Below, one piece after another: positions 1 to 5,185 of a DNA stretch of 5,185 nucleotides (within the stretch, counting starts at the first letter, position 1; every line of letters starts with the position of its first letter). Both the position numbers and the translations under genes were made by a program. The stretch is from Akkermansia muciniphila (GTDB taxonomy: Bacteria > Verrucomicrobiota > Verrucomicrobiia > Limisphaerales > UBA9464): NCBI GenBank assembly GCA_945873715.1, contig CAMCFL010000280.1, forward strand, positions 1 to 5,185, given 5' to 3'. The notes under the pieces were generated by a model. It worked only from the letters and a program-made list of their open reading frames with translations. It ran no database searches and was not told where the DNA came from.

Positions 1-294
1 AGAGGTGCTCTCGGAACGCCAACTGAACTGGTGACGCCCTTCGTCCACCGTCCCCCGCCCGCTCGTGTTCCAGCGTCCGGTCACCACCAGTTCGTTCAAC
101 ACGCGGTCCGCCACCAGCGCCGCCACCGCCTTCCGTTCCGCCACCTGCCCCGCCAGGTTGGCCACCCGGACGCCATTCACCGCGACCGGCACCACCACCG
201 CGAGAAACGCCAGTGCAGCCAGCGACTCCGCCAGGGTGAAACCCGACCGTCGGTCAGCGCCGGATGCCGGCAATCTGGTTGGTTTGAACTTCAT
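1..294 (-). CDS. gspI: GspI-like type II secretion minor pseudopilin (partial, C-terminus beyond the left edge)
   Basis: The frame opens at an ATG at 294 and stays open for exactly 98 codons to base 1, so the C-terminal part is missing. The protein starts with a basic leader of 18 residues ending in Ser-Gly. Cleavage before Phe19 would give a mature start FTLAE, with the conserved Glu at mature position 5, followed by a hydrophobic helix (about residues 19-40). After it comes AERKAVAALVADRVLNEL (about 52-69), which resembles the conserved early region of GspI (T2SSI family). In known systems GspI is the minor pseudopilin that nucleates the pseudopilus tip with GspJ and GspK in the inner membrane and periplasm. 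The start lies 41 nt inside gspH, so the two are probably translationally coupled. I see no Shine-Dalgarno sequence before the ATG. A TTG at 273 is an alternative start that would still keep the cleavage site. GspI rather than GspJ is inferred from gene order and the segment after the helix. Confidence 0.82.
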   Translation of the reverse strand, partial: MKFKPTRLPASGADRRSGFTLAESLAALAFLAVVVPVAVNGVRVANLAGQVAERKAVAALVADRVLNELVVTGRWNTSGRGTVDEGRHQFSWRSESTS

Positions 295-886
295 AGCGGA
301 GACGGCTCAGGTTCTGTCCCACATACACTTCATCGCGCGGATCGGACTGGCCACGGCCACGCTGGCTGAGCTGGGGAGATTGATGACGGATCCAGAGCCC
401 CATCGGGCTGGTCTCGTCGATGAATCCATCCGGAGTGAACCGGAAGACCACCTGCGAACGGCTGCCGGTGGAACCCGAGGCGGGCTGCCCGGCGGCCCAT
501 CGATCCTGAAGCGCCAGCCGGTCCCCGGTCAGCGAAGCCCAGGATCGGCTGTCCACTTCCATCAGGATGTCCGGCCCAAACTCATAGGTCCGGGCGTGGG
601 CATCCAGGCCGGACTGGCTGAAGACGAACTCACTGGCAAGCCCGTAGGTCTTCAGCTCGGGATCCACCCAGAGCCGCATGGGGATTCCCTCGTTCACCGC
701 CCGTGCCTGGGCGTAATGGGTGAGGGAGATGAACCGCTGCACTTCGGACGTCAGCGTGCGCCCGCGCAGGAACCCACCCAGCGATGGCGAAATCGTCGCC
801 ATCACAATCACCAACAACGCCATCACCAGGATCAGTTCGATCAGGGTGAAAGCCGCTCCACGCGAAATGGAAGGTCTCGGATTCAA
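254..886 (-). CDS. gspH: GspH/FimT-type minor pseudopilin, 210 aa, TTG start
   Basis: A complete pseudopilin. A 12-residue leader precedes FTLIELILVMALLVIVMA (residues 13-30), the type IV pilin-like helix, with Glu17 at mature position 5. The residue before the predicted cleavage is Ala12, not the usual Gly. Downstream, the segment around 60-83 (AQARAVNEGIPMRLWVDPEL) and VVFRFTPDGFID (about 146-157) match the pattern of the GspH periplasmic domain, in which an alpha helix leads into a beta sandwich and an F-x-P-x-G strand. In known systems GspH is a minor pseudopilin near the pseudopilus tip. The only normal initiation codon I find is TTG at 886; the frame is open upstream to the gspG stop but has no ATG, GTG or other TTG there. 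The 3' end overlaps gspI by 41 nt. The 155-nt gap before it holds the heptamer hairpin. FimT of type IV pili has the same fold; the neighbours favour GspH. Confidence 0.85.
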   Translation of the reverse strand: MNPRPSISRGAAFTLIELILVMALLVIVMATISPSLGGFLRGRTLTSEVQRFISLTHYAQARAVNEGIPMRLWVDPELKTYGLASEFVFSQSGLDAHARTYEFGPDILMEVDSRSWASLTGDRLALQDRWAAGQPASGSTGSRSQVVFRFTPDGFIDETSPMGLWIRHQSPQLSQRGRGQSDPRDEVYVGQNLSRLRYEVQTNQIAGIRR

Positions 887-908
887 GGAACCTGTTGGGA
901 CGAGGCGG

Positions 909-943
909 AGGAGAGTTGCCAGTTGCCAGTTGCCAGCTGCCAG
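909..943 (-). repeat. Heptamer tandem array 1 (CTGGCAA units, minus strand)
   Basis: Read on the minus strand from 943 to 909, this is five 7-bp units: CTGGCAG, then CTGGCAA three times identically, then CTCTCCT. Perfect period-7 repetition covers 916-936. It lies 22 nt upstream of the gspH TTG start. Three identical neighbours suggest recent slippage. I recall similar short CTGG-type period-7 repeats in intergenic DNA of Verrucomicrobia, but cannot check that here. Confidence 0.8.
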
Positions 944-1004
944 AATTGACGGGGCACAACGGGCTTCACGAACCCTCCGCGACGAACGGACCGGGCTCCC
1001 CGGG
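944..1004. other. 61-bp spacer between inverted heptamer arrays (predicted hairpin loop)
   Basis: This segment separates the two inverted arrays and would form the loop of the larger hairpin. It contains a small inverted repeat of its own, CCGGG (991-995) against CCCGG (999-1003) with a 3-base loop. I see no gene, promoter or other motif in it. Together with the arrays it accounts for nearly all of the 155-bp gspG-gspH gap. Confidence 0.5.
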
Positions 1005-1039
1005 CTGGGATCTGGGAACTGGCTTCTGGAAACTCTTAG
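1005..1039 (+). repeat. Heptamer tandem array 2 (degenerate CTGG units, plus strand)
   Basis: Read on the plus strand this is five 7-bp units: CTGGGAT, CTGGGAA, CTGGCTT, CTGGAAA and CTCTTAG. The layout mirrors array 1: four CTGG-headed units and a terminal CTCT-headed unit, but on the opposite strand and with more divergence in the last three bases. It begins 2 nt after the gspG stop codon. In minus-strand RNA each CCAG of this array can pair with a CTGG of array 1, giving a stem of about 32 positions with one or two mismatches per 7-nt register. Confidence 0.7.
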
Positions 1040-1041
1040 GC

Positions 1042-1491
1042 TTACCGCTTCGCGCTCTTGAAATTGGTGACGTCATCCTCGGAACCGGCGCGGCCGTCGG
1101 GTCCCATCGAGAGGAGGTCGTACGAGGTGGGGTTGTTCTTTCCCGGGCATTCGTACACGTAGTCGTTGCCCCAGGGATCCTTGGGGATCTCGTTCTTCAT
1201 GTACGGCCCGCGCCAGCTCTGCGCATCGCGCGGCTGGGTGAACAGATCGTTCAGCCCGTTGCGTCCCTTCGGGTAGTAACCCACGTCATTCTCGAAGAGG
1301 TCGAGTGCCGTGCCGAAGGTCGAGACCTGCGACTGCGCCGCGGTCATGCGCGCCTGCTCGGTGCGGCCCGAGAACTTGGGTACGACAATCGCGGCCAGGA
1401 TGCCCAGGATGACCAGCACCAGCAGCAGTTCGATCAGCGTGAAGCCCGCGCGCACCGGGCGTCCCATTCCAGCCTTTGGATTCGTTTTCAT
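1042..1491 (-). CDS. gspG: GspG major pseudopilin of type II secretion, 149 aa
   Basis: The main building block of the T2SS pseudopilus. A 16-residue basic leader ends in Ala-Gly and is followed by FTLIELLLVLVILGILAAIV (residues 17-36); cleavage after Gly16 leaves Phe1 and Glu5 (Glu21). The family-typical region FSGRTEQARMTAAQSQVSTF (40-59) and the DVGYYP motif (69-74) follow, then GPYMKNEIPKDPWGNDYVY (95-113). The C-terminal GPDGRAGSEDDV (130-141) is the calcium-binding loop typical of GspG, with Asp132 and Asp139/140 as likely ligands. Length is normal for the family. The ATG at 1491 is 29 nt downstream of the gspF stop, in a short AT-rich gap. The stop codon is TAA, and the heptamer hairpin begins 2 nt beyond it. 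Calcium-site type IV pilin relatives exist, but the E-F-G-H-I order makes GspG the clear choice. Confidence 0.95.
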   Translation of the reverse strand: MKTNPKAGMGRPVRAGFTLIELLLVLVILGILAAIVVPKFSGRTEQARMTAAQSQVSTFGTALDLFENDVGYYPKGRNGLNDLFTQPRDAQSWRGPYMKNEIPKDPWGNDYVYECPGKNNPTSYDLLSMGPDGRAGSEDDVTNFKSAKR

Positions 1492-1520
1492 GGTCGATAT
1501 TACTTCGAAAATTCAGTCGA

Positions 1521-2927
1521 TCACTTGATGTGGTCCTGCAAGGAAAAGATCGGGATCACCATGCCGATGAAGATCACCCCGATGAAGCCCGCAATGAAGA
1601 ACAGCATCAGGGGTTCCGCCAGCGCCACAGCCGTCTTCAACTGTCGGTCGAGGTCGCCCTCGGTGACGTTGGCAATGCGGACCAGTTCCCCGTCCAACCG
1701 TCCGCTCTCTTCCGCCACGGAAATCATTTCCAGCGTCGCCCCCGAGAACAGCGCGCGACAGTCGCCCAGACTTGGTCCAAGGGATTTGCCTTCCTTCACC
1801 CGCTCGATGGAGTTGGTGACGGCATCGACCAGGATCTGGTTGCCGATGGAGCGTCGGGCGACGTTCAGCGCGTTGATCAGCGGGACCCCCGCTCCCAACA
1901 GGGTGCCGAGCATCCGACAGAACCGCGACATGGAGAACTGTGCCACCAGAGGACCAATCACCGGTGCCCGCAACATCATCCCTTCCCACATGCGCCGGCC
2001 TTTCTCCGAGAGGAACCAGGTCCGCAGGAAGAACCCTCCGATCACGAGTCCCAGCGCCAGCACCAGACCCCACGAACGCAGCAGTTCGCTGGTCGCGACG
2101 ATGATCTGCGTCAGCAGCGGCAGTTCCGCCCCGAATCCGGTGAAGATCGTCTGGAAACGGGGGATGAAGAACACCAGCAGGAAGATCAGGACCCCCAGGG
2201 CCAGCACCAGCAGGATCACCGGGTAAAGCAGCGCCGTCAGCACCTTCCCCCGCATCTCCTTCTCGCGCGCCTGGAAGTCGGCGATCTGGCCCAGCACCAC
2301 GTCCAGGAACCCGCCCGTCTCCCCCGCCTCCACCATCGCCACGTACACCCGCGGGAATGTCTTCGGCGACCGCGCCATCGCATCCGCCAAGGGCAACCCG
2401 TCCACCACCAGGTCGTGCACCTGTTTCCACTGCGCTCCCGCGGCCGGCGTCGCCGCCTCGCGCATCAGGATCACCAGCGCCCGGCTCAGCGGGACCCCCG
2501 CCGCCAGCAGGCTGGAAAGCAGTCGGGTGAAATTTTCGAGCATCCGCGGGGTGATCCGCTCGCCCCCCAGACTCAGCTTGAATCCACCCGCCGCCGGCGC
2601 ACCTGATCCCTCTTCGCGCGGCACAGGCTTCGCGACCGCTTTGGCGACGGGCTTCGCGATCGGCCTGCCGGCCGGCATCGAGGCCACCCGTGAAACCGCC
2701 TTGGGCGCGGCCGGCTTTACCACGGGCTTCACCGCCACCGCCGCTCCACGGCCCGCCGGACGTCCCAGGTCGGGAGCAGCCGGCGCAGCACCGGCATCGG
2801 ACAACCGGATCGGGCGCAAACCACGGGTGGCAATCAATCGCATTGCCTCCTGACGGTTCGGGGCGTCAAGGCTGCCCTCGGCGATGCCGCCGTCCGCCTG
2901 CAATGCGCGATATTGGAAGGAGGCCAT
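1521..2927 (-). CDS. gspF: GspF/PilC-family inner-membrane platform protein, 468 aa, with long Ala/Pro/Lys linker
   Basis: GspF is the polytopic inner-membrane protein on which the GspE ATPase acts during pseudopilus assembly. The start MASFQYRALQADG matches the usual N-terminal segment (1-42). Two T2SSF domains follow: about 128-256, beginning FTRLLSSLLAAGVPLSRAL, and about 331-460, beginning FCRMLGTLLGAGVPLINAL. Membrane segments are likely at about 229-255 (with the conserved ALLYPVILL), 284-304 and 435-460. The oddity is residues 44-115, a low-complexity Ala/Pro/Lys/Arg/Gly stretch with repeated K-P-V and A-K-P-V units between the N-terminal segment and the first domain. It makes the protein longer than the roughly 400 residues usual for the family. 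The ATG at 2927 is only 8 nt past the gspE stop, consistent with translational coupling; no Shine-Dalgarno is evident. PilC of type IV pili is the paralogous alternative. Confidence 0.94.
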   Translation of the reverse strand: MASFQYRALQADGGIAEGSLDAPNRQEAMRLIATRGLRPIRLSDAGAAPAAPDLGRPAGRGAAVAVKPVVKPAAPKAVSRVASMPAGRPIAKPVAKAVAKPVPREEGSGAPAAGGFKLSLGGERITPRMLENFTRLLSSLLAAGVPLSRALVILMREAATPAAGAQWKQVHDLVVDGLPLADAMARSPKTFPRVYVAMVEAGETGGFLDVVLGQIADFQAREKEMRGKVLTALLYPVILLVLALGVLIFLLVFFIPRFQTIFTGFGAELPLLTQIIVATSELLRSWGLVLALGLVIGGFFLRTWFLSEKGRRMWEGMMLRAPVIGPLVAQFSMSRFCRMLGTLLGAGVPLINALNVARRSIGNQILVDAVTNSIERVKEGKSLGPSLGDCRALFSGATLEMISVAEESGRLDGELVRIANVTEGDLDRQLKTAVALAEPLMLFFIAGFIGVIFIGMVIPIFSLQDHIK

Positions 2928-2935
2928 GGGAAGCT

Positions 2936-4663
2936 TCAGGATTCGCCGGAGCCGCCGGCGGCCATGATCTCAGCCACCCCGGTGGTGGGTCCGTCCTCCG
3001 CCGATTCCTTGGTGACGCGCAGGACTTCCTCGGGAGTCGTGACCCCCTCGGTGACCAACCTCCAGCCGTCTTCCACCAGCGGACGCATCCCCGCACGCCG
3101 GGCGGCCTCACGGATCTCGCCACTGGAGGAGTTCTTCAGGATCAACCGGCGGATCTCGTGGTTGGTGTCCATCCACTCGAAGATCGCCCGACGACCGTGG
3201 TAACCGGTCTGACGGCATTCGCGACAGCCGACCGCCCTGTACACGGATTGGCCGGCAGGAAACCTGAGCTCGGCCTTCAGCGCGTTGGCCGCCGGGGAAT
3301 CATCGACCTGCTTGCACTGGGAACACAGGACGCGGACCAGTCGCTGGGCGAGCACCGCCTCCAGCGAGGAGGCGACCAGATACGGTTCCACCCCCATGTC
3401 CACCAACCGGGTCAATGCCCCCGGGGCGTCGTTCGTGTGCAACGTCGAGAAGACCAGGTGACCGGTGAGCGACGCCTGGACCGCGATCTGCGCCGTTTCC
3501 TGGTCTCGGATTTCGCCGATCAGCAGGACGTCGGGATCGTGACGCAGGATGGCGCGGAGCCCGCGGGCGAAGGTCAGGCCGGCCTTCTCCGATACCTGGA
3601 TCTGGTTGATCCCCTTGAGCTGATACTCGATGGGATCCTCGATCGTGATGATCTTGGTGTCGGCATCGTTGATCTCGTTGAGCGCCGTGTAGAGCGTCGA
3701 GGTCTTGCCGCTGCCAGTCGGGCCGGTGACCAGGACGATGCCGTGCGGCAAGCCCAGCACCCGCCGGAAACTCTTCAATTCGCGGACGCTCATCCCCAGC
3801 TGACCCATGCCGAGCAGCGTGGAATTCTGCCGCAACAACCGCATCACCACCGCTTCGCCATGCAACATCGGGATCACCGACACCCGGATGTCCACCTCCG
3901 CCTCGTCGAGGCGGATCTTGATGCGACCATCCTGGGGCAGACGTTTCTCGGCGATGTTGAGGTGCGAGAGGATCTTGACCCGCGAAACGATGGCCGGTTG
4001 AAAGCGTTTGATCTGCGCCGGCACCGGCACCTCCTGCAACACCCCGTCAATCCGGTATCGGATCCGCAGCTCGGTCTCGAACGGCTCGAGATGGATGTCC
4101 GATGCCCGCAACTGGATCGCGTCCCGCAACACCTGGTTGACGAACCGGATGATCGAGGCGTCCTCCGCCGCGTTGTCGAGGTTCGTATCGTCGATGTCAT
4201 CATCGACCACCTGGAACGAGGCTTCCTCGCCCAGGGTCCCGAGGGTGTCGGCACCGACCCCCAGGTGCTTCTTCATCTCCCGCTGGATCGTCTCGCGGGT
4301 GGCCAGCACCGGAAACAGGCGCAGGCCGGTGAGCGACTTCAACGCGTCCAGACCCTGCGTTGCGAAAAGCCGGGCGGTCGCCACCTGCACCTGACCGTTC
4401 TCCCGCCGGAGCGGAAGCAATTCCTCCTTCAACAGGATCCGGGCCGGGAACCGCGACAGCAGTTCCTTGTCCGGATCAATCCGTTCCAGGGTGTCGAACC
4501 CCACCGAATATTCGGAAGCCAGCCAGCGCAGGATGCCCGCCTCGCTCGTGGTGTCCGGGCCGTCGGGCAGACCGTCGCGCAGGAACCGGGCGTCCGTCTC
4601 CGACAACTGGCGCTCGGCCACCATCAGGTCCAGAAGGGCGTCGGGAGTGGATTCGCCAGCCAT
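2936..4663 (-). CDS. gspE: GspE type II secretion ATPase, 575 aa (start revised to 4663)
   Basis: Cytoplasmic secretion ATPase that drives pseudopilus assembly through GspF and GspL. Numbering is from the ATG at 4663. An N-terminal T2SSE_N/MshEN-like domain covers about 8-130. An acidic linker (about 154-168, rich in Asp) leads to ASDIHLEP (187-194). The ATPase core shows Walker A GPTGSGKT (314-321), Asp box IEDPIE (341-346), Walker B LLIGEIRD (380-387) with Glu384, and His box TGHLVFSTLHTNDA (400-413). A CxxC-x29-CxxC metal-binding module has Cys447/450 and Cys480/483, typical of GspE and PilB. All key residues are intact. The longest frame begins at an ATG at 4699, but that ATG overlaps the stem of a terminator hairpin. 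The 4663 ATG shares the context TTCCCATGGC with the gspF start. PilB is the alternative; the downstream GspG and minor pseudopilins favour GspE. Confidence 0.94.
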   Translation of the reverse strand: MAGESTPDALLDLMVAERQLSETDARFLRDGLPDGPDTTSEAGILRWLASEYSVGFDTLERIDPDKELLSRFPARILLKEELLPLRRENGQVQVATARLFATQGLDALKSLTGLRLFPVLATRETIQREMKKHLGVGADTLGTLGEEASFQVVDDDIDDTNLDNAAEDASIIRFVNQVLRDAIQLRASDIHLEPFETELRIRYRIDGVLQEVPVPAQIKRFQPAIVSRVKILSHLNIAEKRLPQDGRIKIRLDEAEVDIRVSVIPMLHGEAVVMRLLRQNSTLLGMGQLGMSVRELKSFRRVLGLPHGIVLVTGPTGSGKTSTLYTALNEINDADTKIITIEDPIEYQLKGINQIQVSEKAGLTFARGLRAILRHDPDVLLIGEIRDQETAQIAVQASLTGHLVFSTLHTNDAPGALTRLVDMGVEPYLVASSLEAVLAQRLVRVLCSQCKQVDDSPAANALKAELRFPAGQSVYRAVGCRECRQTGYHGRRAIFEWMDTNHEIRRLILKNSSSGEIREAARRAGMRPLVEDGWRLVTEGVTTPEEVLRVTKESAEDGPTTGVAEIMAAGGSGES

Positions 4664-4675
4664 GGGAAGAGTTGG

Positions 4676-4697
4676 AAAAGGGGCGCCGAAGCGCCCC
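4676..4697 (-). terminator. Intrinsic terminator or attenuator hairpin with UUCG tetraloop
   Basis: On the minus strand the sequence is GGGGCGC-TTCG-GCGCCCC followed directly by TTTT and then CC. This is a perfect 7-bp GC stem closed by a C(UUCG)G tetraloop, known to be very stable, with a short U tract. It starts 29 nt after the stop of the Gly-rich gene and ends 12 nt before the chosen gspE ATG. It therefore most likely terminates the upstream gene. The T run is only four bases, so some read-through into gspE is possible. The longer gspE start at 4699 overlaps the stem. Confidence 0.65.
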
Positions 4698-4726
4698 ATG
4701 GAAGGAATCGTGGCGGGACGCGACCT

Positions 4727-5185
4727 CTACTTGAGCAGGCCCATCAGGACCGCCGTGCCTTCCTGCTTCACTGAGAGCACCTGGCGCAGTTCGTCCTGGG
4801 CCTTGGTGAGCTTGGCTTCCTTCTCCTTCTGCGACGCACGGTACTTGGCGAGCTTCGCCTTGATCTCATCCGCCGGGGCATTGGACTCGATCGCCTTCTG
4901 CAACGCGTCCTGTTCCGGGTTCACTTCGCCACCCGCACCACCAGGGCCACCGCCCTGGCCACCGGGTCCACCGGGCCCACCGCCGCGGCCCCACATCATC
5001 ATCATGCCGCCACGGCCACCCATCTCGCGCCGGACGGCGGAGACCTTCTCGATCCGCTCGGAAATCAACTTCCACTCGGCGTCATCCTTCACCGCGAACT
5101 GTTCGCGCATCCGCTCTTCCATCCGCTGACGCATCTGGGCCGGATCCCAGTTGCCGCCGCCACCGGGCCCGCCGCCCTGGCCACC
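4727..5185 (-). CDS. Gly-rich hypothetical protein with charged helices (partial, N-terminus beyond the right edge)
   Basis: I do not recognise a named family. The frame is open to base 5185, so the start is outside the window; the ATG at 5134 is internal, because the codons before it encode more Gly-rich sequence (GGQGGGPGGGG, then NWDPAQ). Counting from 5185, the 152 visible residues form a Gly/Pro-rich stretch (1-11), a charged helical segment (about 18-54, MRQRMEERMREQF onward), a second Gly-rich block with a run of four Met and a Trp (55-86), and a long charged helix (about 90-150) ending QVLSVKQEGTAVLMGLLK. The helix-Gly-helix layout loosely recalls small periplasmic Spy/CpxP-like proteins, but I see no defining motif and no signal peptide is visible in this part. 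It lies upstream of gspE in the same orientation but is separated from it by a terminator hairpin, so it is probably not a core part of the operon. Confidence 0.8.
   Translation of the reverse strand, partial: GGQGGGPGGGGNWDPAQMRQRMEERMREQFAVKDDAEWKLISERIEKVSAVRREMGGRGGMMMMWGRGGGPGGPGGQGGGPGGAGGEVNPEQDALQKAIESNAPADEIKAKLAKYRASQKEKEAKLTKAQDELRQVLSVKQEGTAVLMGLLK

Noticed and set aside
630..959. Minus-strand frame overlapping the gspH 5' end, considered as a frameshifted gspH N-terminus
   Set aside because: The pilin motif FTLIE is already in the gspH frame with a usable TTG start. The other frame encodes no pilin-like sequence, so no frameshift is needed.
909..1039. CRISPR array
   Set aside because: Units are 7 bp with no unique spacers between them, and the two arrays are in opposite orientation. 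This does not fit CRISPR architecture.
895..2606. Plus-strand open frames opposite gspG and gspF (895-2226 and 1476-2606)
   Set aside because: Low-complexity Gln/His/Arg-rich or Ser/Arg-rich translations antisense to well-supported genes. They cross the intergenic repeats without any recognisable domain.
2690..4774. Long plus-strand open frame of 694 codons opposite gspE and gspF
   Set aside because: Its translation is rich in Arg, His, Pro and Gln with no domain pattern. It lies antisense to gspE, whose ATPase motifs are all intact. Such shadows are common in GC-rich DNA.
4866..5129. Overlapping frames in the Gly-rich gene (minus 4866-5075; the right part of plus 4467-5129)
   Set aside because: They are other-frame readings of the GGN-rich codons of the Gly-rich gene. 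The frame at 4727-5185 gives coherent charged helices and a natural stop.
1..5185. Insertion sequence, prophage, toxin-antitoxin or defence genes
   Set aside because: No transposase, integrase, tRNA, attachment-site or toxin-like sequence was seen; all supported genes belong to the secretion operon or the Gly-rich neighbour.

Overview
This GC-rich bacterial window lies almost entirely on the minus strand. It carries the core of a general secretion pathway (type II secretion system, T2SS) operon. Read in the direction of transcription (right to left) the order is: the 3' part of a Gly-rich hypothetical gene (4727-5185), a UUCG-loop hairpin terminator (4676-4697), gspE (2936-4663), gspF (1521-2927), gspG (1042-1491), a repeat-filled gap (887-1041), gspH (254-886) and the 5' part of gspI (1-294, running off the left edge). 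The E-F-G-H-I order is the classical T2SS order. The calcium-site signature at the GspG C-terminus favours a T2SS over a type IV pilus.

The genes form one assembly platform. GspE is the cytoplasmic hexameric ATPase and GspF is the inner-membrane protein it acts on. GspG is the major pseudopilin, built into a periplasmic pseudopilus. GspH and GspI are minor pseudopilins of the tip. All three pseudopilins show the N-terminal F-T-L-x-E prepilin-peptidase signature. Spacing is tight: 8 nt for E-F, 29 nt for F-G, and a 41-nt overlap for H-I. The exception is G-H, which are 155 nt apart.

Host: the high GC, the lack of clear Shine-Dalgarno sequences, the Gly-rich neighbour with its Met run and the intergenic heptamer repeats recall the Verrucomicrobia/Planctomycetes group, Verrucomicrobia being my first guess. 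This is an impression from protein style, not a database result.

The most unusual element is the gspG-gspH gap. It holds two arrays of a 7-bp repeat in opposite orientation (909-943 and 1005-1039), each with four CTGG-headed units and one CTCT-headed unit. Together they can fold into a long imperfect hairpin that fills nearly all the space between the two genes. gspH then begins at a TTG codon and has Ala rather than Gly before its predicted cleavage site. The second notable point is that the longest reading frame for gspE begins inside the terminator hairpin, so its real start is most likely the ATG at 4663. The rest is a recognisable secretion operon; I see no new defence or mobile system.
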